Source: an uncultured Cohaesibacter sp. (GTDB lineage: Bacteria > Pseudomonadota > Alphaproteobacteria > Rhizobiales > Cohaesibacteraceae). From it: a DNA stretch of 64,000 nt. This document shows positions 36,731 through 46,410 of this stretch, piece by piece (positions within the stretch are counted from its first letter, which is position 1; each line of letters opens with the position of its first letter). The notes below the pieces were generated by a model. The model had not been told where the DNA came from. It did not search any database and saw only the letters and a list, made by a program, of their open reading frames with translations. The stretch is taken from NCBI RefSeq assembly GCF_963664735.1, contig NZ_OY761553.1:62001-126000 (forward strand), in the 5' to 3' direction. Position numbers and translations under genes: made by a program.

Positions 36731-37585
36731 ATGAGTTTGTTGGAAATCAGAAATCTGACCGTGGAATTTGATACCGCTGCGGGGCCTTTTCAGGCTCTCA
36801 AGGGTGTTGATTATACGGTTGAAAAGGGTGAAGTGCTGGCGATTGTTGGCGAGTCCGGCTCGGGTAAGTCTGTTGCCATGCTCGCGACCATGGGATTGTT
36901 GCCCGATAGTGCTACGGTGAATGCCGATGTCATGATGTTTGATGGCAGGGACCTTAAAACCGTAACCGCAAAGGAGCGTCGGTCCATTATTGGCAAAGAC
37001 ATTTCGATGATCTTTCAGGAACCGATTGCAAGCCTCAATCCATGCTTCACAGTGGGCTTCCAGATTGGGGAAGTGCTGAAGACGCATCTTGATCTGCATG
37101 GCAAGGGCGTCAAGAAGCGGACAATCGAATTGCTCGAAGCGGTTGGCATTCCAACCCCTGAAAAGCGCTTGTCCAGTTTCCCCCATCAAATGTCCGGTGG
37201 GCAATGCCAGCGCGTGATGATCGCCATGGCAATCGCTTGTCAACCGCAGCTTTTGATTGCCGATGAGCCGACAACGGCTCTTGATGTGACCATCCAGAAG
37301 CAGATTCTGGATTTGCTCATGAGCATTCAGGCTGAGCGTCAAATGGGGCTGATTATGATCACCCACGATATGGGTGTGGTTGCAGAAACCGCTGACAGGG
37401 TCGTCGTGCAGTATAACGGCGAACAAATGGAAGAAGCCGGTGTTCTTGAGCTGTTTGAAGCTCCGAAACATCCTTACACCCGAGCTCTTCTTTCTGCTCT
37501 GCCTGAAAGGGCCGAGGGGGATCGCCTGCCGACTGTCAGTGATTTTGCATCGTCCTTTAGCAAAGAGGTTAGTCCAGCATCATGA
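36731..37585 (+). CDS. dppD: Dipeptide ABC transporter ATP-binding protein DppD
   Basis: A 284-residue ABC ATPase. The Walker A motif is GESGSGKS at about 39-46, the signature is MSGGQCQRVMIAMAIA at about 154-169, and Walker B is LLIADEPTTALDVT at about 174-187. The terminal oligopeptide-transporter domain (from about 235) is short. The signature reads SGGQC, a slight change from SGGQR. It overlaps dppF by four bases, so the two ATPases are translationally coupled and should form a heterodimer. Confidence 0.94.
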   Translation: MSLLEIRNLTVEFDTAAGPFQALKGVDYTVEKGEVLAIVGESGSGKSVAMLATMGLLPDSATVNADVMMFDGRDLKTVTAKERRSIIGKDISMIFQEPIASLNPCFTVGFQIGEVLKTHLDLHGKGVKKRTIELLEAVGIPTPEKRLSSFPHQMSGGQCQRVMIAMAIACQPQLLIADEPTTALDVTIQKQILDLLMSIQAERQMGLIMITHDMGVVAETADRVVVQYNGEQMEEAGVLELFEAPKHPYTRALLSALPERAEGDRLPTVSDFASSFSKEVSPAS

Positions 37586-38427
37586 GTGATAATAAGGAAA
37601 TAATTCTTAGCGCTCGCGGGATCACCCGGGACTATGTCTCTGCTGGTGGCTTGTTTGGCAAAACCGAGACCGTACGCGCGCTCAAGGGGATCGATTTCGA
37701 TCTTTATCGCGGTGAGACCCTTGCTCTGGTCGGGGAATCGGGATGTGGCAAGTCAACGCTGGCTCGCATTCTTACCCTCATCGATGCGCAGACGTCCGGT
37801 GAGCTGATCATTCGCGGGAATCCGATCAATATCGCCAAGAAGAAGGTGACCACTGAAATGCGGCGCCGGATTCAGATCGTGTTCCAGAATCCTTATGGCT
37901 CGCTGAACCCGCGCCAGAAGGTGGGGGCTGTTCTTGAAGAGCCGCTCAAGATCAATAATCCCGAGATGCCTGCTCAGGAGCGGCGCGATCGGGCTATGGA
38001 CATGTTGCTCAAGGTGGGATTGAAGCCGGAGCATTTCGGGCGCTATCCGCATATGTTCTCTGGTGGTCAGCGCCAGCGTATCGCCATTGGGCGGGCCTTG
38101 ATGCTCAATCCGCGCATGCTTGTGCTGGACGAGCCTGTCTCCGCTCTCGATTTGTCCATTCAGGCGCAAATCCTCAACTTGCTCAAGGACTTGCAAGAAG
38201 AGTTCAATCTCTCCTACCTGTTCATCTCCCATGACCTTTCTGTGGTGAAATATTTCGCGGATCGGGTGATGGTGATGTATTTCGGTGAGATCGTGGAAAG
38301 CAATACGCGCGATGAAATCTTTGCCAATCCGCAGCATGACTATACCAAAACGCTGTTGGCTGCGACGCCGAAGACGAGTATCGAATCCATTCGCGCTCGC
38401 GTGAATGCCCATAAGCAGACCGCTTGA
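37582..38427 (+). CDS. dppF: Dipeptide ABC transporter ATP-binding protein DppF
   Basis: A 281-residue ABC ATPase with Walker A GESGCGKSTLAR, signature FSGGQRQRIAIGRALM, and Walker B MLVLDEPVSALDLS. The Q-loop is IVFQNPYGSLNPR, typical of DppF/OppF. It starts inside the dppD stop region and closes the five-gene operon. A terminator follows 26 bp after the stop. Confidence 0.94.
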   Translation: MSDNKEIILSARGITRDYVSAGGLFGKTETVRALKGIDFDLYRGETLALVGESGCGKSTLARILTLIDAQTSGELIIRGNPINIAKKKVTTEMRRRIQIVFQNPYGSLNPRQKVGAVLEEPLKINNPEMPAQERRDRAMDMLLKVGLKPEHFGRYPHMFSGGQRQRIAIGRALMLNPRMLVLDEPVSALDLSIQAQILNLLKDLQEEFNLSYLFISHDLSVVKYFADRVMVMYFGEIVESNTRDEIFANPQHDYTKTLLAATPKTSIESIRARVNAHKQTA

Positions 38428-38453
38428 GAAGGCCGTTTTCGCACGTTTATTCC

Positions 38454-38486
38454 AGCCCGTCGGGAGATTTTCCGGCGGGCTTTTCT
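38454..38486 (+). terminator. Intrinsic terminator of the dpp operon
   Basis: A 10-bp stem, AGCCCGTCGG (38454-38463) with CCGGCGGGCT (38472-38481, one wobble), followed by a T-rich tail. Confidence 0.85.
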
Positions 38487-38591
38487 ATTACGGGCAATCA
38501 CTTCTTTTCCAGATGAACTGAGTTTAACTTGCTGTTGGCCGATCGTCCCAATATGGTTTTACCCGTATAGAACGAATGGGGAGACGCTTGC

Positions 38592-38921
38592 ATGTATCTG
38601 GTGATGAATAGATTTCGCGTGAAGGTCGGGTTTGAAGAAGCCTTTGAGGATGTCTGGCGTTCACGGGAGAGCAAATTGCTTGAGCGCGATGGCTTTGTGC
38701 GTTTTGATCTTCTGAAAGGGGAGGAAAGCGACGGTTTTGTGCTGTTTGCCTCCCACGCTCTTTGGCGGGATAAAGAGGCGTTTGTTGACTGGACCAAATC
38801 CCAGCAGTTTCGTTCGGCACACGGCAAACCCAAGAATGAGAGAACGGTCGATTATGCAGGCCCTCCGGTGCTCGAATGCTTCGAGCTGATCGACGATCTA
38901 ACGATTGTTGCTCCGGCTTAA
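38592..38921 (+). CDS. Antibiotic biosynthesis monooxygenase (ABM) family protein
   Basis: A 109-residue ferredoxin-like alpha/beta protein of the ABM superfamily. The family pattern is visible in NRFRVKVGFEEAFEDVW near the start and the HALWRDKEAFVDWTKSQQF segment. Such small dimers include monooxygenases and heme-degrading IsdG/HmoA-type enzymes. Here the length and the F-W spacing suit the HmoA-like group, but no heme-uptake gene is adjacent. A GGGAGA site precedes the ATG. Convergent with thiQ. Confidence 0.82.
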   Translation: MYLVMNRFRVKVGFEEAFEDVWRSRESKLLERDGFVRFDLLKGEESDGFVLFASHALWRDKEAFVDWTKSQQFRSAHGKPKNERTVDYAGPPVLECFELIDDLTIVAPA

Positions 38922-38944
38922 GGCGTGAGGTTTAATCCCCAAGC

Positions 38945-39637
38945 CTAGCCCATATAGGCTTTAAGGGCGTCGGACGGGTTGGCGAAGAGTTCGGCGCTTG
39001 GGCCCTTCTGAACAATCTTTCCCTCTTGCACGAGGGCAGTCTGATCTGCTGCAAGCTGCGCATCTTCGGGGTGGTGGGTCACCATGATGATGGTCTGATT
39101 GTTCTTTTTCGCCAATGCGCTGACCAGATTGAGCATGTCTTTTCGCAAGGCAGGGCCAAGAGCTGCAAAGGGTTCATCAAGCAATAGCACAGGGCGTTTG
39201 CGCAGGATCGCTCTGGCAAGGCTGGCGCGCTGGCGCTGACCTCCGGAAAGCGCGCGGGGCAGGCGATCGCCCATGCCAGCAAGTTCCACTTGTTCCAACG
39301 CTTCATGCACGGTTTGCCACTGTTGTTTGTCAAGCTTCAGCGAAGGATTGATGCCAAGCGCCACATTCTCGGCTACGCTCATGTGGTTGAAGAGATTATG
39401 GTCCTGAAACAGCATTGAAACAGGCCGTTCAGCCGGAGATAAATTGGCCATGTCTTTGCCATCTATGAAAAGCTGTCCCTTGCCGTGAGGCAGAAAACCG
39501 GCAATGGCATTGAGAATTGTGCTTTTGCCCGCGCCTGACGGGCCAATGAGAGCGCAAAAGCTTCCGGCTTGCACCGTGAGGCTTACCGTCATTTGCCAGT
39601 CATCCAAAGCGATGAAGAGATGGTCAAGTCTGATCAC
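38945..39637 (-). CDS. thiQ: Thiamine ABC transporter ATP-binding protein ThiQ
   Basis: A 230-residue ABC ATPase. Walker A is GPSGAGKSTIL, the signature is LSGGQRQRASLARAIL, and Walker B is VLLLDEPFAALG. It starts with a GTG at 39637 and overlaps the thiP stop by 14 bp, which suggests coupling. It energises thiamine/TPP uptake with ThiB and ThiP. Its place as third gene behind a TPP riboswitch supports this specificity over other sulfate/iron-type ATPases. Confidence 0.94.
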   Translation of the reverse strand: MIRLDHLFIALDDWQMTVSLTVQAGSFCALIGPSGAGKSTILNAIAGFLPHGKGQLFIDGKDMANLSPAERPVSMLFQDHNLFNHMSVAENVALGINPSLKLDKQQWQTVHEALEQVELAGMGDRLPRALSGGQRQRASLARAILRKRPVLLLDEPFAALGPALRKDMLNLVSALAKKNNQTIIMVTHHPEDAQLAADQTALVQEGKIVQKGPSAELFANPSDALKAYMG

Positions 39638-41246
39638 GGCCAGCTAATCCTTTGTCAAAAATCAAGAAAAATGCAAATGCGACCAGTGTCAGAATGAGGC
39701 CTGACCCGTAGGCCTGATCCATACGATATGCGCCCATTTGTTGATAGAGATAGAGCGGCAGTGTAGGGGCTGTGGGGGAGCCAAAGAGGGCGATGACGCC
39801 CAGATCGCCGATGGAGAGTGCTGCGGTTATTCCAAGGCTAAGCCCAATGGGCTTGCGCATCAACGGCCAGTGGACAAGGCGAATGGCTGTTTTTCTATCC
39901 ATGCCCAGATGCTGGATTTGTTTGCCATAGTCCCGCTTTATCTGGCCCATCGCCGGAGTTAGCAAGATGAGCGCAAAGGGTACGGCTTGCAAGCCGTTGA
40001 GTAGGGCAGTGAGCGGGAGCGCAAGTTGGTCAATCGGGATCTGTTGGTGCAACAGAATGAAGAGACCTGCGCCCAACGCGATGGGGGGCGCTACCATGAT
40101 GGCAAAGCCCGGCAGCTCGACAAGGCGGCGCATGCGGCCTTTCAGGTGAATGGATATTTGCGCCAAAGGCAAGCTGACCAGCCCCATGAAGAGGCAGGCC
40201 CCCATAGCGACTGCAATTGATCGCCCTGTGGCGGCAAAAAGGGTTTGCAGGTCAATCGGGTTCATTGCCAGACCGTGAATCCCGCGCAGGAAAGCTGCCA
40301 GCAATGGCAGGGCCAGAAAGACCAAGGCAACGAATATGATGATGCTGTCACTTGCGATTGCCCATTTTGTCGTGCGGTCCGTTCGCTGGATAGCGCCGCC
40401 CAAGCTCTCGCCGACATCGTGGTCCTGCGCGATCAGGCGCGAGATGATAGCCATACCCGCGCATAGCATGATCTGCAAACAGGCCAGCAAAGCGGCGCGT
40501 TCAAGGTCAAAGTCATATCGGATGGCCTGATATATCGCCAGCTCGATCGTCGTGGCTTTGGGGCCACCTCCAAGAGCCAGAACAACTGTAAAGCTGGTTA
40601 CGCAGAGCAAGAAGATAATGGCAAGGACGCCGGGCAACCGCTCTTTGAGCATTGGCCACTCGATATGCCGTGCGATTGATCGGGAATTCATGCCGAGTTG
40701 GGACGCGAGCCGCCATTGTTCCGAGGGGATAGAAAGCCAACCTTGCAAGAGAATGCGTGTTGCGAGCGGCAAATTGAAAAATACGTGGGCTAACAGAATT
40801 CCGGGTAGGCCGTAGATGGAGAATTCTGAAATTCCTGCTCCGGTCAAGATGGCGTGTATTGGCCCGTTTTTGCCCCAGACGGCGAGGAGGCCAAGGATGG
40901 CAACGATCACGGGCAGAATGAACGGCGCGCCGAATAGCGAAAGGAGCGCAGATTTGCCGGGGAAGTTTCTCGTCGCCAGTGCGCGCGCCAACGGAACCGC
41001 CAGCAAGGAGGAAAGCAAAGCGGACAGTGCGGCTTGCGTGAGAGTAAAGCTCACCGCGCGCACGACATAAATGTCGTCCAAGAGCCCCGCCAGAGCCGAG
41101 CTGACGGAGCTTGTTGCATCAATGTTGGCTGCAGCAGCAGACCAAAGCGCAAGGATGCTGGCAAGAACGAGGGAGAGGGGAGCCAGAAAGGCAAATATAG
41201 CCGGAATGCCAAAGGCAAAAGCTTTGCTGCTGGCTTGTTTGATCAC
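39624..41246 (-). CDS. thiP: Thiamine/TPP ABC transporter permease ThiP
   Basis: A 540-residue permease with about twelve helices in two related halves, each carrying an EAA-type loop (about 185-205 and 430-460), the double-length form seen in ThiP and FbpB-type permeases. It starts with a GTG at 41246 behind a GAGGGAA ribosome site. It lies 31 bp downstream of thiB and overlaps thiQ. Substrate assignment comes from the riboswitch and thiB. Confidence 0.93.
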   Translation of the reverse strand: MIKQASSKAFAFGIPAIFAFLAPLSLVLASILALWSAAAANIDATSSVSSALAGLLDDIYVVRAVSFTLTQAALSALLSSLLAVPLARALATRNFPGKSALLSLFGAPFILPVIVAILGLLAVWGKNGPIHAILTGAGISEFSIYGLPGILLAHVFFNLPLATRILLQGWLSIPSEQWRLASQLGMNSRSIARHIEWPMLKERLPGVLAIIFLLCVTSFTVVLALGGGPKATTIELAIYQAIRYDFDLERAALLACLQIMLCAGMAIISRLIAQDHDVGESLGGAIQRTDRTTKWAIASDSIIIFVALVFLALPLLAAFLRGIHGLAMNPIDLQTLFAATGRSIAVAMGACLFMGLVSLPLAQISIHLKGRMRRLVELPGFAIMVAPPIALGAGLFILLHQQIPIDQLALPLTALLNGLQAVPFALILLTPAMGQIKRDYGKQIQHLGMDRKTAIRLVHWPLMRKPIGLSLGITAALSIGDLGVIALFGSPTAPTLPLYLYQQMGAYRMDQAYGSGLILTLVAFAFFLIFDKGLAGRDQT

Positions 41247-41277
41247 GCGCGTTCCCTCGTTTTTGCTTTGGTTCAGC

Positions 41278-42300
41278 TTATTGGCTCAAGGCTCCAAGCC
41301 ATTCATCAAGCGCCTGTTTGCGGATGGCTGGAACGTCTTTGGTGTTAAACAGAAGTGCCTTGTCCGGTTTTGCCAGATCCTTGAAAGAGGCTGGCCAATC
41401 GCTTTCCTCCATGGCGACGGGATACATCCAGTTGCTGGTCGGAATGACGCTCTGTGCTTCCTTGCCGATCAGATAGGATAAAAACTGGTTGGCCAGTTCC
41501 TTGTTGGGGCTGGATTTGGTCACTGCGGCCAGCTCGATTTGCATATAGTGGCCTTCCTTGAAGGCCGCAGCTTTGTAGTTGGTCTTGTTTTCTGCTGCGA
41601 TATGATAGGCCGGTGAGGTGGTATAGCTCAGCACCATGTCGGCTTGGCCCTCAAGGAACATGCCATAGGCCTCTGACCAGCCTTTGGTGACGGTCAGAAT
41701 GTGCGGGCTAAGCTTTTGCCAGGCCTCGGCGGCCTTTTCGCCATAGACATCTTTCACCCAAAGCAGCAGCCCCAAGCCCGGAGTGGAGGACCGAGGGTCT
41801 TCAATAACGATCTTGAAATCCTTGGGAGCGTTGATCAGGTCTTCAAAACTAGCGGGAACTGATGTGAGTTTGTCGCTGTCATACACAAAGGCAAAATAGC
41901 CCCAGTCAAACGGCACGTAGGTGTCAGAGTTCCAATCGATCGGCAGGTGCAGCTTTCCCGCGTTCACCGTGTTTGGTTCGAACAGACCGCTTTTGTCAGC
42001 ATCTGCGACCAGGTTTGAGTCAAGACCGACGAGGATATCCGCCTTTGATGAAGCTCCTTCGAGGCGCAGGCGGTTGAAAGTCTCTGTCGCATCTCCCGGC
42101 GCGACATAGGTCACGGTACAGCCGCAGATTTTCTCAAAACCTTCCTTGATTGCAGGCCCTGGTCCCCACTCGGTGTTGAAGCTGTCATATGTGTAGACAG
42201 TGAGGGTTGGTTTGTCGGCTGCGTTAGCCGAGGGCTGAGTGATCAGGGCTGAGCCTAGGCAAAGGCTTGCCGTCAGGAGCGAAAGGGTCAATGCTTTCAT
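41278..42300 (-). CDS. thiB: Thiamine/TPP ABC transporter substrate-binding protein ThiB
   Basis: A 340-residue periplasmic binding protein. It has a signal peptide (KALTLSLLTASLCLGSALI, cleavage after ANA). The mature chain has LTVYTYDSFNTEWGPGPAIKE, then GCTVTYVAPGDA, both typical of ThiB, and DWNSDTYVPFDWGYFAFVYD. Two cysteines (CGC) near residue 68 are usual. The ATG at 42300 follows a strong GGAGGAA site, so the longer frame to 42336 is excluded. It is the first gene of thiBPQ, about 150 bp after the TPP riboswitch. Confidence 0.95.
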   Translation of the reverse strand: MKALTLSLLTASLCLGSALITQPSANAADKPTLTVYTYDSFNTEWGPGPAIKEGFEKICGCTVTYVAPGDATETFNRLRLEGASSKADILVGLDSNLVADADKSGLFEPNTVNAGKLHLPIDWNSDTYVPFDWGYFAFVYDSDKLTSVPASFEDLINAPKDFKIVIEDPRSSTPGLGLLLWVKDVYGEKAAEAWQKLSPHILTVTKGWSEAYGMFLEGQADMVLSYTTSPAYHIAAENKTNYKAAAFKEGHYMQIELAAVTKSSPNKELANQFLSYLIGKEAQSVIPTSNWMYPVAMEESDWPASFKDLAKPDKALLFNTKDVPAIRKQALDEWLGALSQ

Positions 42301-42451
42301 ATCATTCCTCCAAAAGAGGCCGCGCATGAAGCTCAATGCTGGCGCGGCGTTGGTATGTGATGAGCATTTGGTTGCTTTTGCAAAATTGGCAGCAACAGAC
42401 GCTCTAGCGATTGACCGGATTGGGTAGAGTGGAAGAAGGTTGGTGGTTCCA

Positions 42452-42545
42452 AGCTTCGTCTCTTCCTCCGCCGGTATGATCCGGATCAGGTTCGACGGGT
42501 TCGCAACTGGTGCATCTCAGCCACTATCGGGCACCCCGGGACGGC
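42452..42545 (-). promoter_or_regulatory. TPP riboswitch (THI element)
   Basis: On the minus strand the conserved THI-box elements occur in order: GGGGTGCC, GGCTGAGATGCACC, then GAACCTGATCCGGATCATAC and CGGCGGAGGAA. These are the pyrimidine- and pyrophosphate-sensing helices of the TPP aptamer. It lies 150 bp upstream of thiB and should turn the operon off when thiamine pyrophosphate is plentiful. The expression platform in the 42301-42452 leader was not resolved by eye. Confidence 0.96.
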
Positions 42546-42549
42546 TGGC

Positions 42550-42578
42550 ATAGTAGTGTCAAATATTGCCAAATTCAA
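42550..42578 (-). promoter_or_regulatory. Promoter of the thiBPQ operon
   Basis: On the minus strand, TTGAAT (42573-42578) and TACTAT (42550-42555) are separated by exactly 17 bp, and transcription would begin a few bases before the riboswitch. Confidence 0.75.
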
Positions 42579-42690
42579 TCGACATCGACAAATATTGGGG
42601 GGACAATTGTCCTGTTTGAATCAATGCTGGATGGAGTTTGGGGATGCTATTTGCTACGCCTAAAGCTGCGGCGAATAATCCTGTTTGAGA

Positions 42691-43653
42691 TCATGCGTGA
42701 TCAAGAAAGATGGTTTCTTCATCTGATAACCAGGCAGGGGCAGCGCGTGGCACACTCGCTGAATATTTGTTGTCAACCTCTTGCAGACAAGACGCGATCT
42801 GTTCATTGATCTCATCAAAGATCAAAAGGGGAGCATGTCCCTGACCCTTGACTTCCAACAGTTGGCTATCAGGATGTCTTTCAATCATTCTTTGGGCAAC
42901 GGCTTTGGGCAGAATATCGGAGTTTTCTCCTCGGACAACCAGCAATGGGCGGTGTGATAGCGCCAGAAAATGGGGCCACAGATTGATCGCCGTATCACTC
43001 AGATCGATCCCTTCCAGCCCTTTGATGATTTGAATGTCGAAGTCATTGGCCGGGGCTCCACCTTCATCGCGAAACGTCATTTGCGCAAGGCGGCTCCAAT
43101 CACCTTCCGATAGATCGGTAAAGGTGTGGGCATTGGCCGTTTTTACAAAGGATACGGCATCTTCCCAAGTCTTCACCGGTGCGGTGCGGGTCATGTAGGT
43201 TTTGATGCGTGCAATGCCCGTTGCGTCAATTTCTGGCCCTATATCGTTAAGAACCGTTCCGGCAATCAGGGTTGGTTTCATGACGGCGATTGCCAGCGTC
43301 AACAAACCGCCTCTTGATGTTCCAATGAAGCTGGCTTTCGATATCCCCGCAGCAACCAGCGTATCAATGGTGTCTTTTGCTTCGGTCAGGACATTGTAGT
43401 TCTGAGGATTGGTGTCGTAGTCGGATGGGCCGCGCCCCCTGCTGTTCAGCGTCATCACAAAGCGTGGATTGGTCTCGTCTTGTGACAGACGTTCAGCGAG
43501 CATATGGAAATCACGGCTTGAGCGGGTGAGCCCGGGAAGGCAGACGACGGGAGTCGCTTTCGAGTTCCGATCTCCGAACGCTTCTCCACGCAAGATGAGG
43601 CCGTCTCTGGTGGTGATTTCAAAACGTCTGACAGTTAAGCGCATCGTGGCCAT
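42691..43653 (-). CDS. Alpha/beta hydrolase
   Basis: A 320-residue alpha/beta hydrolase. The oxyanion strand is VVCLPGLTRSSRDF (about 36-49), the nucleophile elbow is FIGTSRGGLLTL (about 109-120), and the late acid and histidine are in VVRGENSDILP and GQGHAPLL. An extended tail follows the histidine. SRGP in NSRGRGPSDYD fits the epoxide-hydrolase/haloalkane branch, but the substrate is not known. An ATG three codons in is equally possible. It lies upstream of the thiBPQ promoter, on the same strand. Confidence 0.85.
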   Translation of the reverse strand: MATMRLTVRRFEITTRDGLILRGEAFGDRNSKATPVVCLPGLTRSSRDFHMLAERLSQDETNPRFVMTLNSRGRGPSDYDTNPQNYNVLTEAKDTIDTLVAAGISKASFIGTSRGGLLTLAIAVMKPTLIAGTVLNDIGPEIDATGIARIKTYMTRTAPVKTWEDAVSFVKTANAHTFTDLSEGDWSRLAQMTFRDEGGAPANDFDIQIIKGLEGIDLSDTAINLWPHFLALSHRPLLVVRGENSDILPKAVAQRMIERHPDSQLLEVKGQGHAPLLIFDEINEQIASCLQEVDNKYSASVPRAAPAWLSDEETIFLDHA

Positions 43654-43785
43654 TCCAGATAAGCAAGAAACCGGATCGCCCCTTCTTTATGAAGAAGAGG
43701 CCTTCTTAATCTTTACCGGTTCTTTGACATTGCGCCAAGTCGACGCAGGGATGAGACTGCCGAATGTCTCTTCACTTATGCGTCA

Positions 43786-46077
43786 TCAAGGTTGGCCGCG
43801 CTTGAGGTCTTTGCTGATTTCAAGCGTTTCATTATGGATGCGCGCCTTATAGACTTGCAAATTCTCGATGAGCTTTTTGACATAGTCGCGTGTTTCGGAA
43901 AATGGGATGCGTTCGATCCAGTCTATGGCACTCACTTGGTTTGTCCTGGGATCGCCAAAGCGTTCGATCCATTCTGGAGGGCGGCCCGGGCCCGCATTAT
44001 AGGCTGCGAAAGTCAGGATATATGAGCCGCCGAAACGGTCCAAATTCTCTTTGAGGAAGGCGCTTCCCAGAAGGACCGCATATTTTGGATCTCGGGTTAT
44101 GCGGGACAAGGAGTAGGAAACGCCAATCTTGCGTGCGGTCCTCTTCGCTGTGGCCGGTAACATTTGCATCAAGCCAAGTGCGTTGGCATGGCTTCGGGCT
44201 TTCAGGTTGAAGACGCTTTCCTGTTTCGTCAGAGCATAAATCAGCGCGATATCGACACCATTTGTGTTGACGTCCATTGGCAGGGCATGAAGAGGGAAGG
44301 CGAGTTTGTCGACCGGCATGTCTCTGTTGAGGGCGAGTTGGCCGATTTGAACTGCGTTCTGGTGCAAATCGTAGCTTTGGGCGAGTTTATGCGCGAGATG
44401 AATCTCGGAAGGATCATCGAGTGTCGTTGCCAAATGGCGGAATAGGGGACCGGCGCGCTCTTCCTGCCCTACAGCTTTGAGACGCTTTATAGCGCGAACG
44501 AGTTCTCGACGTTCAAAACGGGCTATTTGCTCTGCATTGGCTTCTGGCGGGGTCCTGAGATTGAGATGTTTTACGCCCAGCTCCTCAAGCGATAATTGAC
44601 CGTAATAATTGGTCGGGTTGGCTGCTGCCTGATAGAATTTGACGGCAACATTTCTGTCTCCTGCTGCTTCCCATGCCCGACCTTGCCAGTAAAGACCTCG
44701 AGACTTGTCTTGTGAGCGTGTGGCTTTTTTCCAACTATTCTCAAAATGGACAGCGGCTGTTTTCGCGTCATTCAGATAACGCAGAGCGAAAAAGCCCGCA
44801 TGGAATTCAGCCTCGGAGAAATCCTTGCCCGATTCTGCGGAATGTCGGGACGCTATTTTATAGGCGCGCCGCGCATCTCCCTTGTTCAGAATCATGCGAG
44901 CAATAAGGCGGCGTTCGTCCCACCATGCATCATGGTTGATGAGATGATCCTCGTCCAGCGGAGCCTTGAGCATGAGATCGGCGGCCTGGGTTTCTTTTCC
45001 CTGCCGGCGCAGATACTGGATTTCAGAGAAAATATATCCGGGATCTTTTCTCATGGAGCTGGGCACTTGTTTGAGCAGGGATCCTGCATTGCGCTTGTTT
45101 CTGATGACTGCAACGCGCGCCTCTAGCAACTTTGTTTGGGCACTGTTGAGATATCGTTTTAGGCGCAGTGCACCCGTGGCACGCTCCCTATAGAGCAAAT
45201 AGCTTGCTCTATAGAAATGATCTGAATTTTGTAGAACGGAGCCAAGATATTTGAGAATACGGCTTTCCAACTGGGTGTTCAGTGCATTTTCCCGCCAGAT
45301 GGGTCGGATGATCTTGGCCGCTTGTGCCTTGTTGCCAACACTGGCTTGAGAAATGGCCAGTTCAATGGCTGCTGAAGTGGAAGACGGGATGGTGTTGCCA
45401 AAGGCTCGCACCATTTCAGCACCGGTTGCCGTCTCTCTTGCTACTGCTTCCTCGATGCGTCGTTCGATCAGACTGCGGCTCGGCCATTCTGGCTGGCTAT
45501 CATAGAATGACTTGATTTCGCTCGCTGGCAAGTCGTGATAGCCGCCGATGATCAGGATATAAGTAAGCAATGTCCTATCCAGAGACGGTTTCATTCCTTT
45601 CTGGATGGCCAGGGCTTCTTTTTGTTTGTTTTTATCCAGCGCGGAGAGGGCGTCTTTCAAGGAGCCTCTTTCGGGCTCAATGCCGTTGTCTGTGTGCTGC
45701 ACTGCTGGCAAGGAATGGTTTACTTGGGTAGGCGCAGGAGCCGCTTCAGGCAATGCAACAGGGCTCGCTGCGTTTACTGCAGGAGATGCCGCTGTTGGAG
45801 CCCTTGATGCAACGGAAGTGTCCGTGCGATTTTTTGGCAAAATGACAAGATTGTCTGGTAGGCTGTTGTTTGAGGGACTGGCCTCGCCTTCAACCTCCGG
45901 AGACTCGCTCTCTGTGGGAAGTCGTGTTTCCGGCGCGCTTGCTGGTGCGGTCAGGGCAATAGCCGGGCGCGAGCGTGGCACAGGGATGCTTTCCGGCAGC
46001 AGCTGGGCGTTTGCCAGTGGCGCGGTGGCAGTCAATAGCAGGCCTGTGGTTGCAACTTGAATGATGGATCTAATCAT
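43786..46077 (-). CDS. slt: Soluble lytic murein transglycosylase
   Basis: A 763-residue periplasmic enzyme that cuts peptidoglycan glycan strands with formation of anhydro-muramic ends. It has a signal peptide (about 1-25), a low-complexity proline/serine/alanine linker (about 28-130), the superhelical U- and L-domains (about 140-570), and a C-terminal SLT catalytic domain. The catalytic glutamate is in YALTKQESVFN and the SLT signature in ANALGLMQMLPATAK, followed by AAYNAGPGRPPEWIERFGD. It is divergent from dapA across 333 bp. The slt-dapA-smpB order is common in Rhizobiales. Confidence 0.92.
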   Translation of the reverse strand: MIRSIIQVATTGLLLTATAPLANAQLLPESIPVPRSRPAIALTAPASAPETRLPTESESPEVEGEASPSNNSLPDNLVILPKNRTDTSVASRAPTAASPAVNAASPVALPEAAPAPTQVNHSLPAVQHTDNGIEPERGSLKDALSALDKNKQKEALAIQKGMKPSLDRTLLTYILIIGGYHDLPASEIKSFYDSQPEWPSRSLIERRIEEAVARETATGAEMVRAFGNTIPSSTSAAIELAISQASVGNKAQAAKIIRPIWRENALNTQLESRILKYLGSVLQNSDHFYRASYLLYRERATGALRLKRYLNSAQTKLLEARVAVIRNKRNAGSLLKQVPSSMRKDPGYIFSEIQYLRRQGKETQAADLMLKAPLDEDHLINHDAWWDERRLIARMILNKGDARRAYKIASRHSAESGKDFSEAEFHAGFFALRYLNDAKTAAVHFENSWKKATRSQDKSRGLYWQGRAWEAAGDRNVAVKFYQAAANPTNYYGQLSLEELGVKHLNLRTPPEANAEQIARFERRELVRAIKRLKAVGQEERAGPLFRHLATTLDDPSEIHLAHKLAQSYDLHQNAVQIGQLALNRDMPVDKLAFPLHALPMDVNTNGVDIALIYALTKQESVFNLKARSHANALGLMQMLPATAKRTARKIGVSYSLSRITRDPKYAVLLGSAFLKENLDRFGGSYILTFAAYNAGPGRPPEWIERFGDPRTNQVSAIDWIERIPFSETRDYVKKLIENLQVYKARIHNETLEISKDLKRGQP

Positions 46078-46410
46078 ATTGTCTGAAAATGTGAGTAAGT
46101 GCCAGCGTCTTCATAGTGTGACCATTATTGTTGCAAAATTATGGTGAAGAAATTCCTTAGATCCTGACTGCTTTTTGAAGCAATCACATGCTGGTTCGCG
46201 TGAGGAGGGAATTTTGGAAGCCCGTTGTGTCCTTTTCAGCTTCTAGGGGACGAAATGATTGAATTATTGCATCTGTTGTCAAAACATGATGTTATGGGGC
46301 ATAACAACCGGCAAATTGCTGGGAAAATACAATATTTCGTCATTTTGACGGAATTATTTTAAAAAATGACAAAGAGTCGATCAGGCTCGAAGCATAAAGA
46401 GGAAACGAAA
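46078..46410. other. Intergenic region between slt and dapA
   Basis: About 330 AT-rich bases between divergent genes, with no gene. A short symmetric element CGTCA-TTT-TGACG sits near 46338-46350, upstream of dapA, and could be an operator. Confidence 0.4.
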
